Positions 35,010 through 44,145 of a DNA stretch of 64,000 nucleotides are shown here, piece by piece. The notes beneath the pieces are model-generated. The model was not told the origin of the DNA. It searched no databases and worked only from the letters and a program-made list of their open reading frames with translations. The stretch lies in the NCBI RefSeq assembly GCF_000196115.1, contig NC_005027.1, positions 2,914,001-2,978,000 on the forward strand, given 5' to 3'. This DNA comes from Rhodopirellula baltica SH 1 (lineage in GTDB: Bacteria; Planctomycetota; Planctomycetia; Pirellulales; Pirellulaceae). Numbering within the stretch: position 1 is the first letter of the stretch; the number at the start of each line of letters is the position of its first letter. The translations under genes and the position numbers were made by a program.

Positions 35010-38000
35010 TCAGACGCTGACCGCGTCTTTCTCGGCAGCCATTTCGGCCAGCACGCGTTTGTAGTCAATCGGCATGACTTTGACGCATTGCGATACAAAC
35101 TTGTCAAAGTCGGCCAAGGCTTCCGCAGCCAACGCACTCTTGGTGTACTCGTGATGCTTTTCGATCATGCCTTTGACATCCGCGAGTTCCGCTTCGTCTT
35201 CGATCTTTTCCAGCTCAACGGTCGCCAAGTTGCAATGAAGGTTGAAGTCACCCTTGCGGTCCCAGATGTAAGCGATCCCACCTGACATCCCCGCCGCAAA
35301 GTTGCGTCCGGTTTCGCCAAGGCACACCACCCGTCCACCGGTCATGTATTCACAACCGTGGTCACCGACACCCTCGACAACGGTGCGAGCACCACTGTTT
35401 CGGACGCAGAAACGTTCTGCCGCGCGGCCACTGAAGTAAGCTTCGCCGCTGGTCGCACCGTACAAGCAAACGTTGCCGACGATGATCTCGTTGGCAGCTT
35501 CGAAGGTGCTTTCGCGAGGCGGGTAGACCATGATGCGTCCGCCCGACAAGCCCTTGCCGACGTAGTCATTGGCGTCGCCTTCCAGTTCAATCGTGACACC
35601 GTGAGCGAGGAACGCACCGAGGCTTTGTCCCGCTGAACCAGTTAGATCGATGTGGATGGTGTCGTCGGGCAAACCCGCTTGGCCGTGCCGTTTCGCGATC
35701 TCGTGCGACAAGATCGTCCCGACAGTCCGGTTGATGTTGATGATCGGCGACGTGATGCGAACGGATTCGCCGTTTTCGATCGCAGGCATCGCTTCGGCGA
35801 CCAACTTGGTCATGTCGAGCGATTTTTCCAAACCATGATCTTGGCCACGTGTGCAGATCACTTCGACCTTGTCGTGAGGACGCTGCGCGGGGCTGAGGAC
35901 CGATGTCAAATCCAATCCATCGCTCTTCCAGTGCTTGATCGCGTCGTCGGTCGACAACACATCGCTGCGGCCGACCATTTCGTCGATCGTGCGGAAGCCA
36001 AGTCGTGCCATGATCCGGCGAGCTTCCTCGGCGACCATGAACAAGTAGTTCACAACGTGCTCGGGTTTGCCCGAGAACATCTTGCGGAGTTCGGGATCTT
36101 GAGTCGCGATGCCGACCGGGCAAGTGTTCAAGTGACACTTCCGCATCATGATGCAGCCCAGAGTGATCAACGGCGCGGTTGAGAAACCAAACTCTTCGGC
36201 TCCGAGCAAGGCAGCGATGACGACGTCGCGTCCGGTTTTCAAACCACCATCGGTTTGCAACACAACGCGGCTACGCAAATCGTTGAGCACCAAGACTTGG
36301 TGTGTTTCAGCGATCCCGAGTTCCCACGGCAATCCGGCGTGCTTGATGCTGGTCAGTGGCGATGCCCCCGTTCCGCCGGTGTCACCGGAGATAAGGATGT
36401 GGTCGGCGTGAGCCTTGGCAACACCCGATGCAATCACACCAACGCCCACTTCGCTGACCAACTTCACGCTGACGCGTGCCGCTGGGTTGCTGTTCTTCAA
36501 ATCGTGAATCAGCTGAGCCAAATCCTCGATCGAATAGATGTCGTGGTGAGGCGGAGGACTGATCAGTCCCACACCCGGCGTGCTGTAGCGAATGTTGGCG
36601 ATGTAGTTGTCGACTTTCTTGCCGGGCAACTCGCCGCCTTCGCCAGGTTTTGCACCCTGTGAGACTTTGATTTGCAACTCATCCGCGTTGGTCAAGTATT
36701 CGATCGTGACACCGAAGCGTCCCGATGCGATTTGCTTGATTGCGGATCGCTTGGTGTCGCCATTGGGCAGTGGTAGGAAGCGTTTTGGATCTTCGCCGCC
36801 TTCACCGGTGTTGCTCTTGCCGCCCAAACGGTTCATCGCGATGGCGAGCGTTTCGTGCGATTCGGCGCTGATGCTGCCGAGGCTCATCGCACCGGTGCAG
36901 AATCGTTTGACGATGTCCTTGGCCGATTGAACTTCGTCCAACGGCAACGCCGGTCCGCCGACGCCTTCTTTGAAGTCCAGCAAACCACGCAGTGTGCAAC
37001 GGGTTCGGTTGTCCTCGTTGATTTCGTGCGAGAACTTCCAGTACGCGTCTTCATTGTTGTTGCGAGCAGCGATTTGAAGCGAACTGATCGCTTGAGGACT
37101 CCAAGCGTGCTTTTCACCTTCAGCACGCCAGTGGAATTCGCCCAGGTTTGGCAACTGAGTCAGGCGATCGGATTCCTTGTCGGGGAAACCGAGTTTGTGA
37201 CGACGCAGCGTTTCTTCAGCGATGACGTCGAACGTCACCCCTTGGATACGGCTGGCGGTGCCAACGAAGCAGCGTTTGATGACTTCATCGCGGAGCCCCA
37301 AGGCTTCGAAGATTTGTGCACCTTTGTAGCTTTGCAGGGTACTGATGCCCATCTTGGCCATGACCTTGAGCATGCCCTTGGCGACACCCTTGCGATATGC
37401 GGCAACGATCTTGTCATCATCCAAGGTGGGTGACATCAGTCCGTCGCGGTGTGCCTGCCACAACGCTTCGAATGCGAGGTACGGGTTGATCGCATCAGCA
37501 CCGTAACCGATCAGCAAGCAGTGGTGATGCACTTCGCGAGCTTCACCGGTTTCGACCGCGATCCCCACACGAGTCCGCTTGGCTTTGGCGACCAAGTGAT
37601 GGTGAACCGCACCGGTGGCCAACAGCATGCTGACGGGCACACGATCGTGAGAAACATCGCGGTCGCTAAGGACGATGATTTGCAGACCTTCGTCGACAGC
37701 GGCTTCGGCTTCGGCACAAATCCGATCCAGAGTCTTCGTCAGACCAGCCTTGCCTTCGGAACGATCGAACGTTGTGTCGATCACGCGGCTGTGCCAACGT
37801 TCATGGTCGACGTGCTTGAGGGCGGCGACTTCTTCGTTGGTCAAAATCGGATGGTCAATCAGCAACCGGTGACAGTGCTCCGGAGTTGCGGCAAGCAAGT
37901 TTTGCTCGGGACCGATGTAGCATTCCAGCGACATGATGACTTCTTCGCGAATCGAGTCGATTGCGGGGTTGGTCACCTGAGCAAACAGTTGTTTGAAGTA

Positions 38001-39575
38001 GTCATAGATCATCCGTGGTTTGTCGGACAAACATGCTAGCGCCGAGTCATTGCCCATCGATCCGACAGGGTCACGCAGTTGCTCGACCAACGGACGAAGC
38101 ATGAAGTTCATCGTTTCGGCGGTGTAACCAAACGCTTGCATGCGTGGCAGCAAGGTGTCGCCGTCGAACCCGTGACCTTCGGCTTCAGGGTGCAAGTCGG
38201 CCAAGCGAATGCGTTGTTGCTTGAGCCATTTGCCGTACGGCTTTTTGCGAGCGAAGTCGGCCTTGAGTTCTTCATCAGGGATCAAACGTCCGGCTTCGAA
38301 GTCGATCAAGAACATCTTGCCGGGTTGCAAGCGACCTTTTTCGCGAACGATCGATGGGTCGACTGGCAACACGCCCACTTCGCTGGCCATGATCACACGG
38401 TCGTCGTGCGTGATGTAGTAGCGGCTTGGACGCAATCCGTTTCGGTCGAGCGTTGCGCCAATGCACTTTCCGTCGGTGAAAGCGATCGAAGCGGGGCCGT
38501 CCCAAGGTTCCATCATGCAACTGAAGTACTCGTAGAAAGCACGCTTTTCTTCGGGCATCGTTTCGTGCTTTTGCCAAGCTTCGGGAACCATCATCATGAT
38601 GGCTTCTTGCAGCGTGCGGCCGTTCATCAACAAGAACTCAAGCACGTTGTCGAACGTTCCCGAGTCGCTCAAGTGCGGCTCGACAACCGGGAACAACTTC
38701 TTCAGTTCGTCGCCATAAATCTCGCTGGCGGCCGTGCCTTCACGAGCACGCATCCAGTTCGCGTTGCCGCGAAGCGTGTTGATTTCGCCGTTGTGGCTCA
38801 TGAAACGAAGTGGCTGAGCACGGTCCCAACTGGGGAACGTGTTGGTCGAGAAACGACTGTGGACCATCGCCAAGTGCGTCTCGAAATCTTCGTCACGGAG
38901 ATCGGGGAAGTAAGGCATCACTTGGGCCGGCGTGAGCATGCCCTTGTAAATGATGACCTTGGTCGACAACGAACAGACGTAGAACATCAACGCTTGCTTG
39001 ATCTTCGTACCGCCGCGCAGTTCGTGACTGGCTTGCTTGCGGATCAAGTAAAGCTGACGCTCGAATTCTTCGTTGGTGATTCCGTCTGCGGCACCGACGA
39101 ACAACTGTTCAATCACAGGTTCGCTTTGACGAGCGGTCGGGCCAACGTCGGCAGCATCCGTCTCTTGCGGCACATCACGCCAGCCGATCAATTTCTGACC
39201 GGTTTCTTCGATCAATCGAGCGATCGTGTCCTTGCAGACCTTTCGCTCGGCTTCGTCGGTTGGCAAGAAGATCAAACCAGCCGAGAACTTGCCTTCTTCG
39301 GGCAGTTCCACACCGAGATCTGCTTTGGCAACCTTTTGCAAAAACTTATGGGGCAGTCCACACATGATTCCCGAACCGTCACCGGTGTTGGGTTCACATC
39401 CGCACGCACCGCGGTGGTCCATATTTTGCAGAATCGTGTCGGCATCGATCACGATTTGATGACTGGGTGCCCCTTTGATATGGGCAACAAACCCAACGCC
39501 ACACGCATCCTTCTCGTGCTCAGGGTCGTACAGTCCTTGGGCCGGCGGCAGGTGAAACAAAGGTTGCTTGGTCAT
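35010..39575 (-). CDS. gltB: Glutamate synthase large subunit
   Basis: The 1521-residue product has the full four-domain layout. Its glutaminase domain begins at Cys25 (DACGVGFVAH), which becomes the N-terminal nucleophile after removal of a 24-residue propeptide. The central and FMN-binding synthase domains carry GGKSNTGEGGEDPKRF and TGGTGASPLTSIKHAG. The 3Fe-4S site CIMMRKCHLNTCPVGIATQ follows, and the protein ends in the beta-helix domain with GGRIMVYPP. GltB with GltD assimilates ammonium with glutamine synthetase. A LysR-type gene lies 68 bases upstream on the same strand and may control it. Confidence 0.98.
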   Translation of the reverse strand: MTKQPLFHLPPAQGLYDPEHEKDACGVGFVAHIKGAPSHQIVIDADTILQNMDHRGACGCEPNTGDGSGIMCGLPHKFLQKVAKADLGVELPEEGKFSAGLIFLPTDEAERKVCKDTIARLIEETGQKLIGWRDVPQETDAADVGPTARQSEPVIEQLFVGAADGITNEEFERQLYLIRKQASHELRGGTKIKQALMFYVCSLSTKVIIYKGMLTPAQVMPYFPDLRDEDFETHLAMVHSRFSTNTFPSWDRAQPLRFMSHNGEINTLRGNANWMRAREGTAASEIYGDELKKLFPVVEPHLSDSGTFDNVLEFLLMNGRTLQEAIMMMVPEAWQKHETMPEEKRAFYEYFSCMMEPWDGPASIAFTDGKCIGATLDRNGLRPSRYYITHDDRVIMASEVGVLPVDPSIVREKGRLQPGKMFLIDFEAGRLIPDEELKADFARKKPYGKWLKQQRIRLADLHPEAEGHGFDGDTLLPRMQAFGYTAETMNFMLRPLVEQLRDPVGSMGNDSALACLSDKPRMIYDYFKQLFAQVTNPAIDSIREEVIMSLECYIGPEQNLLAATPEHCHRLLIDHPILTNEEVAALKHVDHERWHSRVIDTTFDRSEGKAGLTKTLDRICAEAEAAVDEGLQIIVLSDRDVSHDRVPVSMLLATGAVHHHLVAKAKRTRVGIAVETGEAREVHHHCLLIGYGADAINPYLAFEALWQAHRDGLMSPTLDDDKIVAAYRKGVAKGMLKVMAKMGISTLQSYKGAQIFEALGLRDEVIKRCFVGTASRIQGVTFDVIAEETLRRHKLGFPDKESDRLTQLPNLGEFHWRAEGEKHAWSPQAISSLQIAARNNNEDAYWKFSHEINEDNRTRCTLRGLLDFKEGVGGPALPLDEVQSAKDIVKRFCTGAMSLGSISAESHETLAIAMNRLGGKSNTGEGGEDPKRFLPLPNGDTKRSAIKQIASGRFGVTIEYLTNADELQIKVSQGAKPGEGGELPGKKVDNYIANIRYSTPGVGLISPPPHHDIYSIEDLAQLIHDLKNSNPAARVSVKLVSEVGVGVIASGVAKAHADHILISGDTGGTGASPLTSIKHAGLPWELGIAETHQVLVLNDLRSRVVLQTDGGLKTGRDVVIAALLGAEEFGFSTAPLITLGCIMMRKCHLNTCPVGIATQDPELRKMFSGKPEHVVNYLFMVAEEARRIMARLGFRTIDEMVGRSDVLSTDDAIKHWKSDGLDLTSVLSPAQRPHDKVEVICTRGQDHGLEKSLDMTKLVAEAMPAIENGESVRITSPIININRTVGTILSHEIAKRHGQAGLPDDTIHIDLTGSAGQSLGAFLAHGVTIELEGDANDYVGKGLSGGRIMVYPPRESTFEAANEIIVGNVCLYGATSGEAYFSGRAAERFCVRNSGARTVVEGVGDHGCEYMTGGRVVCLGETGRNFAAGMSGGIAYIWDRKGDFNLHCNLATVELEKIEDEAELADVKGMIEKHHEYTKSALAAEALADFDKFVSQCVKVMPIDYKRVLAEMAAEKDAVSV

Positions 39576-39643
39576 AACTGAAACAACTTGGGGGATGAGG
39601 GGATGTGTGGACTATGAAGGGGCGTTTGAGTCTGAGTCGCGGA

Positions 39644-40621
39644 TCATGCGACGACCGAGACCGCCCGGTCTTTGGTTTGATTTTTCTTTCGATCTGCTTT
39701 TGCAGCTTCTGATTTGGTTCTCAGTTCAGGCTCCATCTCCCGCCCCAGAAGAAGTGATCCCAACTCGATTGCCGCGCGACTGAGTTTGCTGCTGCGGCGA
39801 AAGATGATCCCGAGTGGCCGGACCATCTGAATTTCGGGACAAGCGACCACGCGTAATGTCCCGTTGGCTGTCTCGCGTCGGACCGCCGCTTCGGGAACGA
39901 TCCCCAAACCTCGGTTCGCTTGAATGGCACGCACCATCGAGTCCGCGTTGTCAAACTCCATCTGAGTCACAACCGAGATTCCGGCTCGTTTCAAACACTG
40001 GTCGATGGCCTGACGCAGCACCAACCCTCTCTCAAAGCCAACCATCTCCATGCCACTCAGTTCTGAAGCGGAGACTTCGGTTCGCTTGGCGAAAGGATGG
40101 TCGTCGGAACAAACCAAACGCATCGGCTCGGATTGCCAGGGAATGGTGCCCAAGGCTTTTGTGCTGCGAGGGAAACTCACCAAGCCAAATTCGACGCCGC
40201 CATCAAGCACCATTTGCACGACACGTTGGCTGCTTCCGAACTCGGTTCGAACTTTGACGTCGGGATGCTGAGTCTCGAAAACCTTGGTGGCTTCGGGCAT
40301 GTAGCTCAGACCGACCGAATAGATCGCACCAACGGTGACACTGCCGGTCAATCGCTCGCCTCGGAACCGGACACGCTGTTCCAGTTCGTTGTATTGGCGG
40401 ATCACGTCGCGGACGCCGCACAGATAAATCTCGCCCGCTTCTGTCAAACCCAATGGTCGACTTGAGCGATCAATCAGACACGCACCAACGGATTCTTCCA
40501 ATCCGCTGATGGCTTGACTGACCGCGCTCTGAGTCAATCCGCAATCAACCGCCGCTTTGGAAAAGCTACGGTGATCTGCGACACGACAGAACAATTCAAG
40601 CGTACGAAACTGCAACGACAA
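39644..40621 (-). CDS. LysR-type transcriptional regulator
   Basis: The 325-residue product has the LysR winged helix-turn-helix at residues about 3-60 (FRTLELFCRVADHRSFSKAAVDCGLTQSAVSQAISGLEESVG) and a two-lobed effector domain (GSVTVGAIYSVGLSYMPEATKVF to about 300). A basic Lys-rich tail ends it. The start appears to be TTG at 40621; no ATG or GTG fits the conserved beginning. A purine-rich AAGGAAA lies about 16 bases upstream. Co-direction with gltB and the short gap suggest it regulates glutamate synthase, perhaps with autoregulation, which differs from the divergent gltC arrangement of Bacillus. Confidence 0.9.
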   Translation of the reverse strand: MSLQFRTLELFCRVADHRSFSKAAVDCGLTQSAVSQAISGLEESVGACLIDRSSRPLGLTEAGEIYLCGVRDVIRQYNELEQRVRFRGERLTGSVTVGAIYSVGLSYMPEATKVFETQHPDVKVRTEFGSSQRVVQMVLDGGVEFGLVSFPRSTKALGTIPWQSEPMRLVCSDDHPFAKRTEVSASELSGMEMVGFERGLVLRQAIDQCLKRAGISVVTQMEFDNADSMVRAIQANRGLGIVPEAAVRRETANGTLRVVACPEIQMVRPLGIIFRRSSKLSRAAIELGSLLLGREMEPELRTKSEAAKADRKKNQTKDRAVSVVA

Positions 40622-40746
40622 CCTGCTGTATTAAATTTCCTTATGATGCACCCAGCCACTCTTAGCCGGATTGATGACGGAGAATAGCCACGGATGCAAA
40701 TTTGGTCAAGCGTTCAGCCGATCCGGGCCGTTTCGCTCGGTCAACG

Positions 40747-40789
40747 AAAAAGCCCGGCAGCTGTTTTGGACCGCAATTGCCGGGCTTTT
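40747..40789 (-). terminator. Rho-independent terminator after the Dabb gene
   Basis: A perfect 12-bp stem, AAAAGCCCGGCA / TGCCGGGCTTTT (40748-40759 with 40778-40789), is followed on the minus strand by one more T (T5 in total). It lies about 100 bases downstream of the minus-strand Dabb gene and upstream of lysR, insulating the gltBD operon. Confidence 0.85.
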
Positions 40790-40854
40790 CTGAATTATTT
40801 GGGCTGGTTCCAGACCTGATCAAGGGCAGCACAAAATCCGCCAAATCGGGCGGG

Positions 40855-40892
40855 TGGAACCTGATCAACCGGTCTGGAACGTCATCAACCGG
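40855..40892. repeat. Tandem 18-bp repeat, 20-base period
   Basis: TGGAACCTGATCAACCGG (40855-40872) and TGGAACGTCATCAACCGG (40875-40892) differ at two positions. They lie just after the stop codon of the Dabb gene. A related CCTGATCAAG occurs about 45 bases earlier. Confidence 0.5.
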
Positions 40893-40893
40893 A

Positions 40894-41289
40894 CTACTTA
40901 TCGGCCCAATAATCGATGACGACCACTTTTTCGAGGTGAGGCTTCAGCACTTCAACAAATGCCTTGTGCGCGGGGTGCGGCAGGTACGCCTCGCGATCTT
41001 TCTCGCTGCTGAAGGTCACCAAAAAGCAATGAGTCAGACCGTCGTTGAGACCCTCAGGCGAATTATTGGTGCCGTATTCGAAATCCGCGATCTCAGGGAT
41101 TTCATTCGGCAAATTGCGAAACGCGTCGACGACCTTTTGGACGTCTGCTTCTGAACTGGCGTCTTTGAACCCGAACATCACCACGTGACGGAGCATTTTT
41201 TTGGACACTTCTTCCTCAGCTCCCGTTGCTGACAACTGCATGACCGCGGCGGCGACACAACAAATTCCTAAACCTAACAACAAACGCAT
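40894..41289 (-). CDS. Exported Dabb (stress-responsive A/B barrel) protein
   Basis: The 131-residue product has a signal peptide (MRLLLGLGICCVAAAVMQLSATGAEEE). A single Dabb domain follows: MLRHVVMFGFKDASSEADVQKVVDAF, GTNNSPEGLNDGLTHCFLVTFSSEKDREAYLPHPAHKAFVE, ending VVVIDYW. The H-x-V-x-F start and the YxxHPxH motif are diagnostic. Dabb domains form dimeric ferredoxin-like barrels. The function is unknown, and export is common in planctomycete members. Transcription is ended by the terminator at 40747-40789. Confidence 0.88.
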   Translation of the reverse strand: MRLLLGLGICCVAAAVMQLSATGAEEEVSKKMLRHVVMFGFKDASSEADVQKVVDAFRNLPNEIPEIADFEYGTNNSPEGLNDGLTHCFLVTFSSEKDREAYLPHPAHKAFVEVLKPHLEKVVVIDYWADK

Positions 41290-41463
41290 GACACTCTCTC
41301 GATGGTAGCGGTAACGGACGAAAGCCCCATTGTCGCGTGTTCGATGACGGTCAGCTAGTCGTGCAAGCCACGGCGAGGACGCTTGATCGTGCTTCCACTG
41401 TTGGGTTGCAAATTTTTACTTGTTGACTCCTGACGTCATGCGTAAAACGACTTCGGCACATGC

Positions 41464-42750
41464 ATGGAAGCATTGACATCACATCCCACGTTTTCTTGTG
41501 GATCCGTCATGCTTCTCTCTCGTCCATCTCGACGCTGCGACTCAGGACGCTTCGCGTTCACTCTCGTCGAACTATTGGTGGTCATCGCCATCATTGGTGT
41601 CTTGGTCGCATTGCTTCTTCCAGCGGTTCAGTCCGCACGCGAGGCGGCTCGACGAATGAGCTGCGGCAACAACATGAAGCAAATCGGATTGGGGCTGCAC
41701 AACTACCACGCGGCTTTCAACCAGTTGCCGATTCACGGCGTCGGACCAACCGATGAAAATGACAACACCGCCGGTCGTGGAAGCGCGAATGACGGCACGG
41801 GATTCACACGAATGGAGCTGACCTATTTGGTTGGTTTGCTGCCGTACGTTGAACAACAATCCATTTGGTCAATGATCAGCAACCCGTTGATCGAAGCGGA
41901 TGGCGATATCTGGCCCGCCTTCGGACCACGTCCTTGGACGATCCAATACCCGCCATGGGCAACCGAGATCCCAACCTATCGGTGCCCGAGCGACCCCGGA
42001 TTTGGATTGCCAGGACTCGGCCGCACGAATTACGCAGCCTGCACCGGCGATGGCTTTTATGAAGCCGAGCATGGGGTGACGGTTTGGAACACGAGTGCGA
42101 ACCGATGGGAATACAACGAACGTTTGGCAATGCAACGCGCTCAATGCGGACTCCGCGGTGCCTTCGTGCCTCGCAAGTCGATGCGTTTTCGGGATTTCAC
42201 CGATGGTCTCAGCAACACCATCGCGATCGGTGAAATCGCAACAGGCTTGGACGATCGCGATAACCGCACGATCGGATTTACCAACGCGAAAGGCGGGTTC
42301 TTTCAAATCGCAAACAACCCGAAGCGATGTTTTGACCTCGGGTTCATCGATCCCGAACGTCCAAACTTCTGGACCGCAGATGCTCGCGTTTATGCACCGG
42401 TATCACAACGCGGCCTGCGGTGGGCGGATTTCCACACGCTTCAGTCGCAATTCAACACCATTCTCGGGCCCAACTCAGAAGTCTGCTTGGTCGGGCATTC
42501 CGATACCTATGGCATCGCGCCACCAAGCAGCTATCACATCGGCGGAGTTCACGTCGCCATGTCCGATGGCGCGGTGAAGTTCATCACCGACTCCATCGAA
42601 GCCGGCAATTCTCGCGTCCCATGCGTTTACTGCAAAGCGTTGTCTGGGCAAACCGACAGCCCAACAGCCGCTGGATCGGAAAGCCCCTATGGTTTGTGGG
42701 GCTCACTGGGAACACGCGCCGCACGCGAAATCATCAACGGCGAGTTCTAA
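41464..42750 (+). CDS. DUF1559 prepilin-like protein
   Basis: The product is 428 residues from ATG 41464; ATG 41509 would give a shorter, more usual leader (LLSRPSRRCDSGRFAF). The cleavage/methylation motif FTLVELLVVIAIIGVLVALLLPAVQSAREAARR is the type IV prepilin/pseudopilin signature, with Glu at position 5 of the mature protein. DUF1559 (SBP_bac_10) follows: CGNNMKQIGLGLHNYHAAFNQLP, and near the C-terminus a His-x-GG-x5-SDG motif (HIGGVHVAMSDGAVKFI). The family is hugely expanded in planctomycetes and may form surface or trans-envelope fibres. It is convergent with the DUF1570 gene. Confidence 0.9.
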   Translation: MEALTSHPTFSCGSVMLLSRPSRRCDSGRFAFTLVELLVVIAIIGVLVALLLPAVQSAREAARRMSCGNNMKQIGLGLHNYHAAFNQLPIHGVGPTDENDNTAGRGSANDGTGFTRMELTYLVGLLPYVEQQSIWSMISNPLIEADGDIWPAFGPRPWTIQYPPWATEIPTYRCPSDPGFGLPGLGRTNYAACTGDGFYEAEHGVTVWNTSANRWEYNERLAMQRAQCGLRGAFVPRKSMRFRDFTDGLSNTIAIGEIATGLDDRDNRTIGFTNAKGGFFQIANNPKRCFDLGFIDPERPNFWTADARVYAPVSQRGLRWADFHTLQSQFNTILGPNSEVCLVGHSDTYGIAPPSSYHIGGVHVAMSDGAVKFITDSIEAGNSRVPCVYCKALSGQTDSPTAAGSESPYGLWGSLGTRAAREIINGEF

Positions 42751-42833
42751 CGCGACGTCGAAGTTGCAAAAGAATTTGCGGTCCCGCAAACGCGTTCCAC
42801 TGGACACCAGACTGCGACGATGCCCAGATTCCG

Positions 42834-43925
42834 TTAGCGAACGCGTCGCATGTAAGTGATGAATTTGCGATCGAGCTGCTCCAGGGTCATATCCATCGAG
42901 CTTTCGAAATCTTCGATTCGTTCTCGAGGCGTTCTTTCGTCGAGAGGTTTGGATTCGCTGAGTTTTTGTAAATACGACACAAACTCTTTCCGTTGCGTCT
43001 TCAACAAAAAATACGTCAACGCCCAAGATTCGCCGTAAGCGTCTTCCGCCGTTGAAACGGAACGGAACCGTGAATCGTCCGACAAAAGTGTCGCGAGTGA
43101 ATCATCCGGTCGCGAAGAAAGGTAGCGTCGAAATCGCCCTAGGTTGACCGCGTTGACTCGCCCGATCCCACGCCAACCACGCGGGTTGCTGAAGTCCGGC
43201 GATTCAAAAAACATTGCCAATCCTTCGCTGACCCACATCGGATTATCAGCGAACCGAGTTTGCAACCCGCAGTTGTAGGCCAACTGGTGTGTCGCTTCGT
43301 GAATGATCGTCGCAATGTTTCGTTCCAAGTTTGGCACTCGGAACGTTGTCATTCGGTTGCTCTCCAAATGGTAATAACCGATGACGCTCTTCGCCGTGTC
43401 GCCAATCTCCTGGCTCGCGTACTTCAAAAACTCATTGTGATTCGCAAGCACCAACGCGACCAAGGGGTAACGCGGCTCTTCGAGATCAACGTGTTGATTT
43501 TTCCAGTACGTAAAAAAACCACGGTGCAGCTGTTCAAACAAAACACCGCAATCTCTCGCATAGGCTTCGTTACCTTGGTGAAGCAGCAAATAATTCGCTG
43601 TCCGGTAAACCTGAAAACCATCTGGTAACTCGTCCAACATTCGACGAGCCATGGTCTCTTGATCAATTGGCGGTCCTGCCGGTTGCTCAGTTCTTTGAAC
43701 GATCATGTCCGGCTGAATCGTCCACAACCGCCCAGCGTCACAGCGAGCCAATACACCACCGTCGGCAGCCTCAACCAAAATTTCGGCATCGATGGTTTGT
43801 TCTTGTTCGGTCGAATCATCCGCACCGCCGTTGAACGTGATGATATCCGCGTGCGTGAACGGATCGGCGGAACCAACCCAAATCATCAGCATTGCAAATA
43901 GGATCAATACGGTGCGTCTTGCCAC
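42834..43925 (-). CDS. DUF1570 protein with HExxH motif
   Basis: The product is about 363 residues starting at GTG 43925; a TTG at 43940 is also open. An N-terminal hydrophobic segment (TVLILFAMLMIWVG) suggests export. In the middle, IIHEATHQLAYNCGL is a zinc-protease-like HExxH, followed after about 20 residues by WVSEGLAMFFES, where the Glu could be the third ligand. This gluzincin-like layout is the hallmark of DUF1570, a planctomycete-rich family. Proteolytic activity is not demonstrated for it to my knowledge. A C-terminal helical region ends the protein. Confidence 0.82.
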   Translation of the reverse strand: MARRTVLILFAMLMIWVGSADPFTHADIITFNGGADDSTEQEQTIDAEILVEAADGGVLARCDAGRLWTIQPDMIVQRTEQPAGPPIDQETMARRMLDELPDGFQVYRTANYLLLHQGNEAYARDCGVLFEQLHRGFFTYWKNQHVDLEEPRYPLVALVLANHNEFLKYASQEIGDTAKSVIGYYHLESNRMTTFRVPNLERNIATIIHEATHQLAYNCGLQTRFADNPMWVSEGLAMFFESPDFSNPRGWRGIGRVNAVNLGRFRRYLSSRPDDSLATLLSDDSRFRSVSTAEDAYGESWALTYFLLKTQRKEFVSYLQKLSESKPLDERTPRERIEDFESSMDMTLEQLDRKFITYMRRVR

Positions 43926-43994
43926 GACAAACAAATCCAACGAGAACGAAGACCAAAGCGAATCCAGCTACCGAGTCACGGCAAGCGAATCCAC

Positions 43995-44030
43995 AAAAAA
44001 ATGGCGACGGGTTACTCACCCGTCACCATT
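43995..44030 (-). terminator. Rho-independent terminator after the Cys-rich gene
   Basis: Read on the minus strand: AATGGTGACGGGT, loop GAGTA, ACCCGTCGCCATT, then five more T, giving T7 in total. The 13-bp stem contains one T-G pair. It lies about 115 bases after the stop of the Cys-rich gene. Confidence 0.88.
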
Positions 44031-44145
44031 GTAGACCATCCAAATCATGTCAACGAATCGCCTGCCCTCGTTCGATCATCAGTCGCAGGATGCAATCCGC
44101 CGGGCCCGTCAATCCTCGTCAAAAACCAAGCCCGGTCGGCCGTGA

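Noticed and set aside
38079-39581. A 500-codon open frame on the plus strand opposite gltB
   Set aside because: It lies wholly antisense to the strongly conserved gltB, has no family resemblance, and reflects codon bias of the sense gene.
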